NCBI GenBank assembly: GCA_964484675.1
Contig: CAZAFC010000002.1
Coordinates: 124,001 to 188,000, forward strand
Length of the DNA: 64,000 bases
DNA from: CAZAFC01 sp964484675
GTDB lineage: Bacteria; Patescibacteriota; Saccharimonadia; Saccharimonadales; UBA4665
Direction: 5' to 3'
Notes under the pieces: generated by a model
What the model saw: only the letters and a program-made list of their open reading frames with translations
Told to the model about the DNA's origin: nothing
Database searches by the model: none
Translations under genes and position numbers: made by a program
Shown here: piece after piece, positions 24,473-33,282 of the stretch
How the letters are laid out: every line of letters starts with the position of its first letter
How positions within the stretch are numbered: the first letter of the stretch is position 1

Positions 24473-24753
24473 ACACCAGCCTTGCCAGCGCGTTCACGAA
24501 GTCGCAGCGACTCCACGCTCGCTTGCCCACCCTCCAGCGACTCCGTACGCGCCAATGCCAACCGCTCCACGGTATTTTCGGCCAATTGCAGATGCTGCTC
24601 AAGCAGCCCGATCAACACCAAACCGCGCTCATATAGTACAAGCGCTTCGTCCACTGGAATGTCCGGCGCCTGCAACTTAGCGAGCACGGTGTCGAGCTCT
24701 TGATTGAGCGTTGAGTAATCCTGTTGTTCAGACTGAGCGGATTTTCGGGGCAT
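24469..24753 (-). CDS. xseB: Exodeoxyribonuclease VII small subunit
   Basis: 94 residues, predicted helical hairpin. The LNQELDTVLAKLQAPDIPVDEALVLYERGLVLI pattern matches the conserved LE.IV..LE....LEE....YE.G..L of XseB. It begins on the base after the xseA gene ends (TAAATG), the usual partner arrangement. A GAAAGGACACC site precedes the ATG. A longer C-terminal tail than usual is Arg/Glu-rich. Confidence 0.88.
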   Translation of the reverse strand: MPRKSAQSEQQDYSTLNQELDTVLAKLQAPDIPVDEALVLYERGLVLIGLLEQHLQLAENTVERLALARTESLEGGQASVESLRLRERAGKAGV

Positions 24754-26007
24754 TTATAGGTGTCCTTTCTCTGTTTTCATTGTAACATGCGCAATGGCAG
24801 CATCAGCCTGAGCATCGGCGAACTCGAGCTGCACGTGCTGCCCAGCCGAGAGCTCACCTCCCTGCCGCACCAGCACATCAGCCGAACGTACCAATGCGTA
24901 GCCACGCGACAGCGGTGCGCGCGGATCAAGTGCTCGCAACAATTGCTGCTTGAGTTCGAGCTGACGATGTGCGCGCTCAAACACATGACGAGCAGACGCG
25001 TGGAGCATTGCTCTTGATTGAGCCATACCTTGATGCGCCTGGTGCAAAACATGAGTCATCCGCGCATCCAGCCGCTCGCGCTGCACGCGCAGCTGCGCAC
25101 GCATGGCTTGGCGATCCGGGACGAGCAGCTCAGCCGCGTTGCTCGGCGTGCTTGCCCGGCAGTCGGCCGCAAGCTCAGCCAGGCTGATATCTACCTCATG
25201 GCCGACCGCCACAATCGTCGGCACTCGGCTGGCGCTCACAGCCCGCGTCACACTCTCGGTGCTGAAAGCCTGCAAATCTTCGGCGCTGCCGCCGCCGCGC
25301 GTTACGACAAGCACTTCGGGCGGCTCGGCCAGCTGATTGAGCTGCGTGATCGCGGCCACAATCTGCGACGGTGCCGGCTCGCCCTGCACCTGCACATCGA
25401 CAAGCGTGATGCGCACACCGCGCCACCGCGCGTCAAGCACTTTGATAAAATCGCGGTACGCCGCCGATTCCGCCGAAGTGATCAAGCCAATATGTGCCGG
25501 CGGATACGGCAACGTTCGCTTGCGCTCAGCGTCAAACAACCCTTCCGCCCGAAGTTTGGCCTCGAGCAGAGCAGCTGCCTTCTTGATCGAGCCCTCGCCC
25601 ACCGGCCGAATTGACTGCACCGTCACGCTAAAACCGTAGAGCGGATGCAACTTCGGCACACCGCGCACCACCACACGCAGCCCATCCTCAAGCGGCCCAG
25701 GCAGCTGATACACCGTGCCAAAAAATCGCACACTCGCCTGCTCGTCCTTGAGATCAAAATACACCCAGCGTCCTTTGCTCACCCGGAAATTGGCGATTTC
25801 GCCCACGATCGTCACGCTCGGATACGCATACTCAAGTGTCTGATTGAGCACAGCCACGAACTCGCTCACGCCGAAAGCGGGCACAGTACCAGCAGCCACA
25901 TCGCGCTCCGAGGCTAGTTTATCACCATGCTCAAGACCAGCCCGTGAGCCAGCCGAATCTCGGCTCGATAGCCCTGCACTTTCTTCATGCAAAAAATCAC
26001 TCGCCAT
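24754..26007 (-). CDS. xseA: Exodeoxyribonuclease VII large subunit
   Basis: Nuclease subunit that degrades single-stranded DNA to oligonucleotides. After a low-complexity N-terminal stretch (about 40 residues) come the OB-fold (FGVSEFVAVLNQTLE, VGEIANFRVSKGRWVYFDLKD) and the catalytic domain with GLITSAESAAYRDFI, RGGGSAEDLQAF and VGHEVDISLAELAADCRASTPSNAAEL, all family signatures. A long helical region follows. 417 residues, typical. An internal start near VPAFGVSEF would remove the low-complexity head. Confidence 0.93.
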   Translation of the reverse strand: MASDFLHEESAGLSSRDSAGSRAGLEHGDKLASERDVAAGTVPAFGVSEFVAVLNQTLEYAYPSVTIVGEIANFRVSKGRWVYFDLKDEQASVRFFGTVYQLPGPLEDGLRVVVRGVPKLHPLYGFSVTVQSIRPVGEGSIKKAAALLEAKLRAEGLFDAERKRTLPYPPAHIGLITSAESAAYRDFIKVLDARWRGVRITLVDVQVQGEPAPSQIVAAITQLNQLAEPPEVLVVTRGGGSAEDLQAFSTESVTRAVSASRVPTIVAVGHEVDISLAELAADCRASTPSNAAELLVPDRQAMRAQLRVQRERLDARMTHVLHQAHQGMAQSRAMLHASARHVFERAHRQLELKQQLLRALDPRAPLSRGYALVRSADVLVRQGGELSAGQHVQLEFADAQADAAIAHVTMKTEKGHL

Positions 26008-26010
26008 GCC

Positions 26011-27090
26011 TCAAGCCCGCGCAGATCCCGATGAGCTCGGCGCGCTCAGCCGCTTGTGATAATAATAGTAGCCCGGCGGCAGCTGAATGCCCATATTGAG
26101 CACGCGATACATCACCGTCACCGGCAAACTCAGCGCAGCCGGCACGCCCGCCACGGCAAGCACCGCAGTCATCAGCGCTTCGTACACACCCACGCCACCG
26201 GGAAGTACTGAGACGAGTCCGGCAAAATTCGCAATCGAGTACGCCAAAATGACCGAACCGGCGTTCACCCAGTGCCCAAACGCCACGTACACAATATACA
26301 CGGCAGCCACCTCAAAGAAATTCGCCATCAGCGCCCAAAAAAACGGCCGCTTAAGCTCGCGGTATTGCGACTCGATGCGCTTATAATTGCCATGCAACTC
26401 TTCCACGGCGTGTAGCGCGCGCTCCAGCCTGATTGCCTCAGGACGATGCGGCTGCACCAGGCGCACCAGCGTATTCACGAATCGCGTCGTCGCCACAAAG
26501 GTTGCCCGAATCCGCCGCTCCGAGCCGATAATCAACACAAAGCCAAACGTTCCCACCACCATCAGCGTCGAAAGCGAGCTCGCCACCAAAATCACCACGC
26601 TGTTCACCCGCCCGCCAATCGCCATGAACAGCAAGCCCGAAATCAGCAGCACTTCAAACGACAAAAACAGCAGCATGAGTTTCATCATCTGGACCACGGT
26701 CGCTTTGCCGGCAGTGACATTCTCGGACGCCGATCGCATGCGCACCCCAAAGTACGAAATCCCACTCACGCCACCGCTGGGAAATACATTGTTGATAAAA
26801 TTGAGCTCGAGCGCCGTGCGAAACAAAAACCCATAGCTCAGCTCGCTGCCGACCACGCGAAACAAGCTCCGATAGAGCCGCGCCTGCGCATCGTAATTCG
26901 CCCATTCGATCGGCACCAGCAACAGCAGCGCCCAGATGTTAACCGAGTGCAAATTATGCAGCGTCTCGGCCAGCTGATGCCGCACCGCAAACACGAGCAC
27001 GAGCAGCGCCAGCAGCGTGACCACATTCAGGACAATTTTCCAGCGACTCCTGGGTGTTTGCTGAACAACTGCACGCTTGCTTCGGATCAT
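26011..27090 (-). CDS. Flippase-like integral membrane protein (LPG synthase TM region / YbhN family)
   Basis: 359 residues with about eight membrane segments, matching the lysylphosphatidylglycerol synthase transmembrane domain (UPF0104). Signatures: FLFRTALELNFINNVFPSGGVSG, where the NxxFPSGG motif is characteristic, and AYSIANFAGLVSVLPGGVGVYEALM near the C terminus (PGGVGxxE). No aminoacyl-transferase domain is attached, so lipid flipping or a related transport role is more likely than lipid lysinylation. A TATAAT box ends 8 nt before the ATG. Confidence 0.88.
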   Translation of the reverse strand: MIRSKRAVVQQTPRSRWKIVLNVVTLLALLVLVFAVRHQLAETLHNLHSVNIWALLLLVPIEWANYDAQARLYRSLFRVVGSELSYGFLFRTALELNFINNVFPSGGVSGISYFGVRMRSASENVTAGKATVVQMMKLMLLFLSFEVLLISGLLFMAIGGRVNSVVILVASSLSTLMVVGTFGFVLIIGSERRIRATFVATTRFVNTLVRLVQPHRPEAIRLERALHAVEELHGNYKRIESQYRELKRPFFWALMANFFEVAAVYIVYVAFGHWVNAGSVILAYSIANFAGLVSVLPGGVGVYEALMTAVLAVAGVPAALSLPVTVMYRVLNMGIQLPPGYYYYHKRLSAPSSSGSARA

Positions 27091-27098
27091 ATCCGATC

Positions 27099-27104
27099 AT
27101 TATA
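27099..27104 (-). promoter_or_regulatory. -10 box for the flippase-xseAB unit
   Basis: TATAAT on the minus strand, 8 nt before the ATG at 27090, so the leader would be two nucleotides or less. Confidence 0.55.
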
Positions 27105-27363
27105 GCCATAAATCTCTTCCGAACAAAGCAGCGCATCGTGTCACAGGCCAGACGAGCGAGGTCACTTTTATCACAGAAGTTCGCAGCTGCCATCGCACGA
27201 GCTATGAATGCTTTCATGGTTTGGGCGATGGCAGGATGTGGATGGCAGACAGACAAAGTGCAAAATGAGCGACAAGGCGAGGCCTCGTATGCGTCGCGTC
27301 TGACTGCCACCCTTCCCCGTTGGTATTCGAATCAGCATTGCGAGCCAAAGTCCATTCAGGTTG

Positions 27364-27951
27364 TCAGCACGGCAGCTCGACGTCAGGGTAATCGGGCGCC
27401 GATTCCTTCGGGCGAACGCCGGGCAGCGGCAGCGTCATCACCGGCAACGTGCGCACGGTGCTCATAATGGCTTGGGCGATATTGTCGTAGTCACGCATGA
27501 GGAGTGCCTTGCGGAACTCGCCGATTCCTTCGGTCAATGCGGCCAGCAGGTCCGTGGGCGCTACCAGCTGCGGACACTCAGATTCCTTGCCGCAGTAGCA
27601 AAAGCGGCTGAACAAGCCGGCGGCTCGTGCTTGGTGGTACACGTCGATGCTGTGCGTGATGTCGGTGGTCAGGTGGAGCCGCACCTCTTCCCAGAGGTAG
27701 GATTCGTTGGGACGAATCGCTGTCCAGCGCTTGTCGGCGAAGACGAGGCGAACGGCGGCGCCGAGCTCAGCACAGTCCCATCCCAGAACCAGCTGCATTT
27801 CGTAGTGTTCGTTCCGATGGTCGCCAAAATACGGTGTGACCCCGGCCTCAAGCGGCATCCCCTGGAGGAGCGTGACCAGCTGGCGGCCGGTCACTTGGTC
27901 GCTCGCGCGCGGACGCTGCGGCTTCGAGCTCGAGTCCGACGATCCATTCAT
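27364..27951 (-). CDS. Hypothetical soluble protein with a Cys cluster
   Basis: 195 residues from MNGSSDSSSK, a start chosen for AAGAAGGGAT about 7 nt upstream; the longer frame would reach into the promoter. A Ser/Lys-rich head is followed by an alpha/beta domain with GRQLVTLLQGMPLEAGVTPYFG and a CYCGKESEC cluster in the second half that could bind metal. It resembles no family I know. The strong divergent promoter (TTGTAA-17-TATAAT) suggests real expression. Confidence 0.7.
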   Translation of the reverse strand: MNGSSDSSSKPQRPRASDQVTGRQLVTLLQGMPLEAGVTPYFGDHRNEHYEMQLVLGWDCAELGAAVRLVFADKRWTAIRPNESYLWEEVRLHLTTDITHSIDVYHQARAAGLFSRFCYCGKESECPQLVAPTDLLAALTEGIGEFRKALLMRDYDNIAQAIMSTVRTLPVMTLPLPGVRPKESAPDYPDVELPC

Positions 27952-28012
27952 GGCGGATCCCTTCTTTGTCTGTCTGTCGATGTTCCTGCGCTCGTTGCGC
28001 ACAACGGGGTAT

Positions 28013-28041
28013 ATTATAGAATGTATTCGAGCTGATTACAA
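28013..28041 (-). promoter_or_regulatory. Promoter for the hypothetical gene ending at 27364
   Basis: -35 TTGTAA at 28036-28041, 17 bp, -10 TATAAT at 28013-28018 on the minus strand; the leader would be about 55 nt. Confidence 0.65.
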
Positions 28042-28069
28042 TATTTCTCTCGCTCGCCCTAAGATGCGA

Positions 28070-28075
28070 TATAAT
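28070..28075 (+). promoter_or_regulatory. Leaderless -10 box for the TRM11-like gene
   Basis: TATAAT followed by GAG and ATGATG. The expected start of transcription falls at the second ATG (28082). Divergent from the promoter at 28013-28041. Confidence 0.6.
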
Positions 28076-28078
28076 GAG

Positions 28079-29278
28079 ATGATGGAATTACAAAGTTTGT
28101 TTATTTTGGGGCGTCAGCAAGCAATCGGCCGCGCCGAACTCGAGAGCGTACTGGGCAGCGAGCATGTTGCCCCCGGCAGCGCACAAAGTGCCGTGAGCGA
28201 CGTACATGTGAGCGAAGTGCCTTTTACTCGGCTGGGTGGCAGCGTGAAGCTCGCGCAGGTGCTCGGTGTCCTGCACGGCACAAATCTGCGCGAATCGCAG
28301 CGCGAGCTGGCAGCATTTGCGCTTGAATGCGCGCAAACGATCACCGAAGGCAAAATCCAGCTCGGTGTCAGTGCCTACGACGTCAAGGCTTCGCCCAAGC
28401 AGCTGCTCGCGCTCGGCCTCGAGCTCAAAAAGAACCTGCGCGCTCGTGGCTATTCGGTGCGACTCGTGCCCAATCAAGACCAAGAGCCGGCGCTCTCGAG
28501 TGCGCAAGTGCTGCACAATCATCTGGTCGGCGAGCGCGGCATTGAGCTGATTCTCGCCCGCAGCGGTGATCAGATCGTGCTTGGTCGAACCGTGGCCGTA
28601 CAAGACATCACGGGTTATGCCCGGCGCGACCAAGGTCGGCCCAAGCGTGATGCGTTCGTTGGTATGCTGCCGCCGAAACTGGCGCAGATTATTGTGAACC
28701 TCGGTGCCGGTCCAGGTGCGCCGTCGCCCACGCGCATCGCGCTCGACCCTTTTTGCGGTACTGGCGTCGTGCTCCAAGAAGCACTGCTCATGGGTTTTGG
28801 TGCGTACGGCAGCGATCTTGAGCCGCGCATGATTGATTTTTCGCGAACTAATCTGGCATGGCTGAGCGAACAGCACGGCACTCATGCCGAGCCACCGCTC
28901 GAAGTCGGCGATGCTACCACACACCAATGGCGTGAACCGTTCGATTTTGTCGTCTGCGAGAGTTATCTTGGGCAGCCGCTCAACACCTGGCCCAAACCCG
29001 AAAAATTACAGCAAATCATCGCCACTTGCAATCTCATCATCGACAAATTTTTGCGCAATCTCCACGCTCAAATGGCCCCGGGCAGCCGCCTCTGCGTAGC
29101 TGTGCCGGCCTGGATTGAACCATCGGGCCGAATTCATCACCTGCCACTGCTTGACCGCCTCGAGAAAATGGGATACAATCGGATAAGTTTCGCAACTGTT
29201 GTGAGCGACGCCGAGCTGGTATATTACCGGCCAGGTCAAATTGTCGCCCGCGAGTTGCTCATAATAACAAGGAAATAA
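28079..29278 (+). CDS. TRM11/RlmL-like SAM-dependent RNA methyltransferase
   Basis: 399 residues. N-terminal half: THUMP/ferredoxin-like (LFILGRQQAIGRAELESVL, then a helix with LLALGLELKKNLRARGY). C-terminal half: methyltransferase domain with DPFCGTGVVLQEALLMGFGAYGSDLEPRMI, the classic TRM11/RlmL SAM signature. At motif IV, where N-P-P-Y/F is usual, the text reads CESYLG, so base specificity may differ or the protein may have another substrate. Start placed at the ATGATG pair directly after a TATAAT box (leaderless); the longer upstream frame runs across two promoters. It is followed by rpmA after 6 nt. Confidence 0.85.
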   Translation: MMELQSLFILGRQQAIGRAELESVLGSEHVAPGSAQSAVSDVHVSEVPFTRLGGSVKLAQVLGVLHGTNLRESQRELAAFALECAQTITEGKIQLGVSAYDVKASPKQLLALGLELKKNLRARGYSVRLVPNQDQEPALSSAQVLHNHLVGERGIELILARSGDQIVLGRTVAVQDITGYARRDQGRPKRDAFVGMLPPKLAQIIVNLGAGPGAPSPTRIALDPFCGTGVVLQEALLMGFGAYGSDLEPRMIDFSRTNLAWLSEQHGTHAEPPLEVGDATTHQWREPFDFVVCESYLGQPLNTWPKPEKLQQIIATCNLIIDKFLRNLHAQMAPGSRLCVAVPAWIEPSGRIHHLPLLDRLEKMGYNRISFATVVSDAELVYYRPGQIVARELLIITRK

Positions 29279-29284
29279 CACACT

Positions 29285-29647
29285 ATGTCACACGTCAAAG
29301 CCGGCGGTACCGCCAAAAATACTCGCGACAGCCGCGGTCAACGCCTCGGTGTTAAGCTCTACGGCGGCCAAAAAGCAACTACCGGCCAGGTCATCGTTCG
29401 CCAAGTCGGTCAAACCAAGCGCGCCGGCAAAGGCACGAAGCTCAGCCGCAACTTCACTATCCACGCAAACGCCGATGGTTTGGTCACCTACACGCTGCGC
29501 AAAGTGCGCCTCTTCACCGGCAAATCCGTGCGCCGCGTCGAAGTTACGATCGTCCCAGCTACTGAGGTCAAAGCACCAAAAGCTGGCAAAAAGCCAAGCG
29601 CCAAGCGGGCCAAAACTTCTCCCGCTAGCAAGCCAGCCGACAAATAG
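29285..29647 (+). CDS. rpmA: 50S ribosomal protein bL27 with C-terminal extension
   Basis: The core (about residues 3-80) has the bL27 pattern KAGGTAKNTRDSRGQRLGVKLYGGQ and VIVRQVGQTKRAGKG, part of the peptidyl-transferase centre tail. The N terminus starts directly with MSHVKAGG, without a cleavable leader. A Lys/Ala/Pro-rich tail of about 30 residues (ending SPASKPADK) is unusual and probably disordered, perhaps binding rRNA. No bL21 partner is next to it; instead it is paired with the TRM11-like gene. AAGGAA ribosome binding site upstream, terminator downstream. Confidence 0.93.
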   Translation: MSHVKAGGTAKNTRDSRGQRLGVKLYGGQKATTGQVIVRQVGQTKRAGKGTKLSRNFTIHANADGLVTYTLRKVRLFTGKSVRRVEVTIVPATEVKAPKAGKKPSAKRAKTSPASKPADK

Positions 29648-29678
29648 CAGGCCGTAAGCTGGGGTTCCCGGCCAGCCA

Positions 29679-29721
29679 AAAACACCTCGCCCAAAAAGTA
29701 CAATCACGGGCGAGGTGTTTT
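29679..29721. terminator. Rho-independent terminator after rpmA
   Basis: AAAACACCTCGCCC pairs with GGGCGAGGTGTTTT around a 15-nt loop; the right arm ends in a T-tract. Also usable from the opposite side. Confidence 0.9.
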
Positions 29722-29891
29722 GCCGTCCAAAACGAGTGCCGCAACGAGTGCCGCCTAGGCTGCGTGCACTGTAGATCTTGTGCCGTACCTGTGTTGAGAC
29801 AGCAACCATGCAAGAATCGTGCAAGTCATAAAGCCGCAAGCGAGCGCAAGAAGCACACTACGTTAAAATATCCAGACTAAACGCTAAAACG

Positions 29892-30311
29892 CTACAAGCC
29901 CAAATGTTGCTTGATGCGCTCAATCACGTCGCTGATCACAACCTGTGACTTAACGAGATAATCGTCCACGCCGAGCGCCTTAGCACGCTGCTTGTCAGTT
30001 TCTTGGCTCAACGCAGTGAGCATGATAATTTTGAGATTTGCCGTCTCGGGAGTATTGCGCAAAATGTCGAGCACATCAAAACCCGACACCTTTGGCATCA
30101 TGACATCGAGCAAAACAAGATCGGGCCGATAATTGACGGCAGCAGCAAGCGCGTCTTCGCCGTTGGCAACGCGAGTAACCAAAAAACCTTCGGCCTTGAG
30201 TCGTACCTCATAGACACTCGCGAGTGCATCATCGTCCTCAACCAACAAGATCCGTTTGCCGTTATTTGTGGCATTGGCTGGCGGAGTTGAGGCGTTGGCT
30301 GCTGCATCCAT
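29892..30311 (-). CDS. Single-domain response regulator (CheY-like)
   Basis: 139 residues. After a 19-residue flexible head comes a complete receiver domain: ILLVEDDD acidic pocket, phospho-acceptor Asp69 in LVLLDVMMP, Thr in IIMLTAL and Lys in DYLVKS. No output domain, so it acts through protein contact. The intact site contrasts with the degenerate receiver next to recO. No cognate kinase in the window. It lies 10 nt after pyrG in reading direction and may share its transcript. Confidence 0.9.
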   Translation of the reverse strand: MDAAANASTPPANATNNGKRILLVEDDDALASVYEVRLKAEGFLVTRVANGEDALAAAVNYRPDLVLLDVMMPKVSGFDVLDILRNTPETANLKIIMLTALSQETDKQRAKALGVDDYLVKSQVVISDVIERIKQHLGL

Positions 30312-30321
30312 ACTGCTTACG

Positions 30322-31947
30322 CTACGCTATTTGGTCTTTTTTTGCAACTAAACTTGCGATAAATCCGTCGAACATTGGGTGAGGACGATTTGGCCGGGAC
30401 TTAAATTCAGGGTGAAATTGGCTCGCCAAGAAGAACGGATGGTCGATGGCCTCGATCATTTCCACCAGATGACCATCAGGACTTAAGCCGGCCGGCCGGA
30501 TTCCCCATCGCTCATACAAGTGCCGATAGGCGTTATTTGCTTCATAGCGGTGCCGGTGTCTTTCGACGATATTGGTCGTGCCATACAATTTTGCGGCCAA
30601 ACTTTCAGGACTAAGCTCGCACGGATAGTCGCCCAGGCGCATCGTGCCCCCAGTGTGCTCCTTGCCTTTTTGATCGGCCATGGTGTGAATAACCTTATCT
30701 GTCGCGTTGGGCGCCATTTCAGCCGAGTTAGCCTCCGTGAGACCAGCACGCCGGGCAGCACCAATCACTGCCACCTGCATGCCGAGACACAATCCCAAAT
30801 ACGGCGTGCCATTATCGAGCGCATAGATTGCCGACTTCACCTTGCCTTCAACGCCGCGCAGCCCGAAACCGCCAGGCACCACGATACCGTCAACCGATGT
30901 AATATCGGCCGAAATGTCGTCCTTTGTCTCGAGCGACTCGGCATCGATCCACACCAAATCAAGCCCCACATTATGCCGCCAAGCCGCAGCCCGGAGCGCC
31001 TCAAACACCGACATATACGTGTCTTGGTTATCCATATATTTGGCCACAATACCGACGCGCACCGTTTGCCGGGGCTGCGCCGTTGCCCGCTGCACGAGAT
31101 CCCGCCAAGCCGTCATATCTGGCTGAGCAGCATCCTGAGCCAAACCAAGTTTCTTGCAAATAACGCCGATGATCCCCGCGGCCTCAAGCGTGAGCGGCAC
31201 CTCGTAAATCGTGGCAGCATTCGGCAGAAATGCCACGGCCTCTTCGGTGACACCACAAAAAAGACTTAGTTTTTGCCTGACACGGTGACTTTCGACCGGC
31301 CGTTCGCTGCGACCTACCAAAATATCCGGAGCCACGCCCATGCCACGCAACTCACGTACTGAGTTTTGTGCCGGCTTAGTCTTGACTTCATGGCTAGCAC
31401 CCAAATATGGCAGGTACACCACGTGCACATACAAGCAATTCTCACGACCAACACGCATCGAAAATTCGCGGATCGCCTCTATAAAAGCCTGACTCTCCAG
31501 GTCGCCTACCGTGCCACCAATCTCCACGATATGCACATCAAAGCCTTTGCCGGCGGCCTCAATATAATCCTGGACTGCGTTCATCACATGCGGCACAATC
31601 TGCACCGATTCGCCGCCGTACGCACCGGCCCGCTCATCTTCGATTACCTTGAGTAACACTCGGCCGCTCATCACCGAGCTCGCCTGCGTCAGCTCTTCAT
31701 CAAGGAATCGCTCATAATGGCCGAGATCCAGATCTGTCTCGGCGCCGTCCTTGGTGACGAAACATTCGCCATGTTCTCGAGGGTTCAGCGTGCCGGCATC
31801 GACGTTCAAATATGGATCGCATTTTTGGATATTAACCCGCAGTCCACGAGCCTTTAGCGTGTTGCCAATCGAGGCGCCAGTGATGCCCTTCCCCAATCCA
31901 GAAAGAACACCGCCAGTTACAAATATATACTTCGTCGGCTCAGACAC
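30322..31947 (-). CDS. pyrG: CTP synthase (glutamine hydrolysing)
   Basis: Makes CTP from UTP with ammonia from glutamine. 541 residues with both domains: the synthase part begins KYIFVTGGVLSGLGKGITGASIG, with CDPYLNVDAGTLNPREHGECFV and SVQIVPHVM; the glutaminase part has VPGGFGLRGVEGK, the nucleophile Cys in GLCLGMQ and the His/Glu pair in FHPEFKSRP. Start is a GTG giving MSEPTKYIFV; no alternative ATG precedes the conserved block. Essential in most bacteria, so a useful phylogenetic marker here. Confidence 0.97.
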   Translation of the reverse strand: MSEPTKYIFVTGGVLSGLGKGITGASIGNTLKARGLRVNIQKCDPYLNVDAGTLNPREHGECFVTKDGAETDLDLGHYERFLDEELTQASSVMSGRVLLKVIEDERAGAYGGESVQIVPHVMNAVQDYIEAAGKGFDVHIVEIGGTVGDLESQAFIEAIREFSMRVGRENCLYVHVVYLPYLGASHEVKTKPAQNSVRELRGMGVAPDILVGRSERPVESHRVRQKLSLFCGVTEEAVAFLPNAATIYEVPLTLEAAGIIGVICKKLGLAQDAAQPDMTAWRDLVQRATAQPRQTVRVGIVAKYMDNQDTYMSVFEALRAAAWRHNVGLDLVWIDAESLETKDDISADITSVDGIVVPGGFGLRGVEGKVKSAIYALDNGTPYLGLCLGMQVAVIGAARRAGLTEANSAEMAPNATDKVIHTMADQKGKEHTGGTMRLGDYPCELSPESLAAKLYGTTNIVERHRHRYEANNAYRHLYERWGIRPAGLSPDGHLVEMIEAIDHPFFLASQFHPEFKSRPNRPHPMFDGFIASLVAKKDQIA

Positions 31948-32022
31948 CCGTTATCATCCATTATCACTTCTAGCCCTAATACTACTGCATTTCCGCTTAC
32001 GCTGCAAGCGCGCGCAAGCGAT

Positions 32023-33282
32023 TTAATGTTGTGTTTGTAGCCACGCCAGCGCGGCGGCTTTTTGTGTGTCATTGCCAGCGGCGGCGTCGCTGTCGCTCAG
32101 CGGCACCACCTGATCCGGCGTAATGCCTTTTTTGTCAATATTTTGGCCGTCGGGGCGATACCAGCGCGCCACTGTAATTTTCATTTCGGCGCCACCATTC
32201 AGCTGAAAAATCTGCTGCACGCTGCCCTTGCCAAAACTCTTTTCACCAAAAATTGTCGCCACGTGGTCGTCATGCAATGCGCCAGCTGTAATCTCGGCCG
32301 CACTGGCGCTGCCGCCGTTCACAAGCACCGCCGTCGGGATATCATGGAGCACGTCGTCACCTGAGGCAACATAGGTATTCACGACACTCGAGCCGCGCTT
32401 TTCCTGCAAAAGCAATTGGCCATCGGGCACCCACAAGCTCGATACATCGACAGCCGCCTCAAGCAAGCCTCCCGGATTATCCCGCATATCGAGCACGATG
32501 CCCTTCACGTGCGCCTGAGCAAATTGCTGCGCGGCCTTCTGGGCAAGCTGAGATGTGTCATCGGAAAATTGGGTGATCTGCAAATAGCCGATATTTCCGT
32601 CCAAAATTTTCGAGGTCACGCTCGGCACTTTGATATCGTCCCGCGTGATTGTCACGGTCAGTTCCTGCGTTTTATTGCGCATAATCTTGAGCGTAACCTT
32701 GGTGCCTTTTGGGCCGCGGATCTGCGCAACTGCGCTGTCGACCGAAATGTTGGCCGTACTTTTGCCATTTATCGCTTCAATGATATCTTGGCCCTGCAAG
32801 CCTGCTTTAGCGGCCGGCGATCCACTCACTGGCGAGATAATAATCAGATTTTTTGAAGCATCCTGGCCGAGCACCGCGCCAATGCCGGTGAACGTCCCAG
32901 CGAGCTGGTCGTTAAATGCTTGCGCATCCTTGGCGCTAAAGTACTCGGTGTATGGATCACCCGCTGCGTTCACTAGGCCCGTTTTGAGTCCATCGCTCAG
33001 TATGGCCGCATTGAGCGAGCCATCAAAATGCTGTTTGAGTAAGCTGTACACTTGTTGCGCGCCAGCACTGTCAAGCTGAGCCGGCAGCGAGCCATTCTCG
33101 CCCGCTATGCCCGTAATGTGCAGCCGGCCATTGCCGAAGTTAAGTCCAAGCATAAACACTAGCACGAGTACGAGCGCGCCAGTCGCCCCCCTTGCCCACG
33201 CAGCTTGAAAAAACACTCGCAGCGAACTGCGGATGTTTCTGGTTGTGTTAGCCTTGGGCGATTCTAATCCCACGTGCGCCAC
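32023..33282 (-). CDS. S41 family C-terminal processing peptidase (CtpA-like)
   Basis: Secreted or membrane-tethered serine protease. One N-terminal membrane segment (TGALVLVLVFMLGLNFG), then a PDZ domain (FTGIGAVLGQD, SPAAKAGLQGQDIIEAINGKS) and the S41 core with LDMRDNPGGLLEAAVDVSSLW, NGGSASAAEITAGAL holding the catalytic serine and FGEKSFGKGSVQ with the lysine. The gene follows the PcsB-like hydrolase with a 19-nt overlap. In other bacteria such proteases trim peptidoglycan hydrolases, so regulation of the upstream CHAP protein is a plausible role. Confidence 0.92.
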   Translation of the reverse strand: MAHVGLESPKANTTRNIRSSLRVFFQAAWARGATGALVLVLVFMLGLNFGNGRLHITGIAGENGSLPAQLDSAGAQQVYSLLKQHFDGSLNAAILSDGLKTGLVNAAGDPYTEYFSAKDAQAFNDQLAGTFTGIGAVLGQDASKNLIIISPVSGSPAAKAGLQGQDIIEAINGKSTANISVDSAVAQIRGPKGTKVTLKIMRNKTQELTVTITRDDIKVPSVTSKILDGNIGYLQITQFSDDTSQLAQKAAQQFAQAHVKGIVLDMRDNPGGLLEAAVDVSSLWVPDGQLLLQEKRGSSVVNTYVASGDDVLHDIPTAVLVNGGSASAAEITAGALHDDHVATIFGEKSFGKGSVQQIFQLNGGAEMKITVARWYRPDGQNIDKKGITPDQVVPLSDSDAAAGNDTQKAAALAWLQTQH

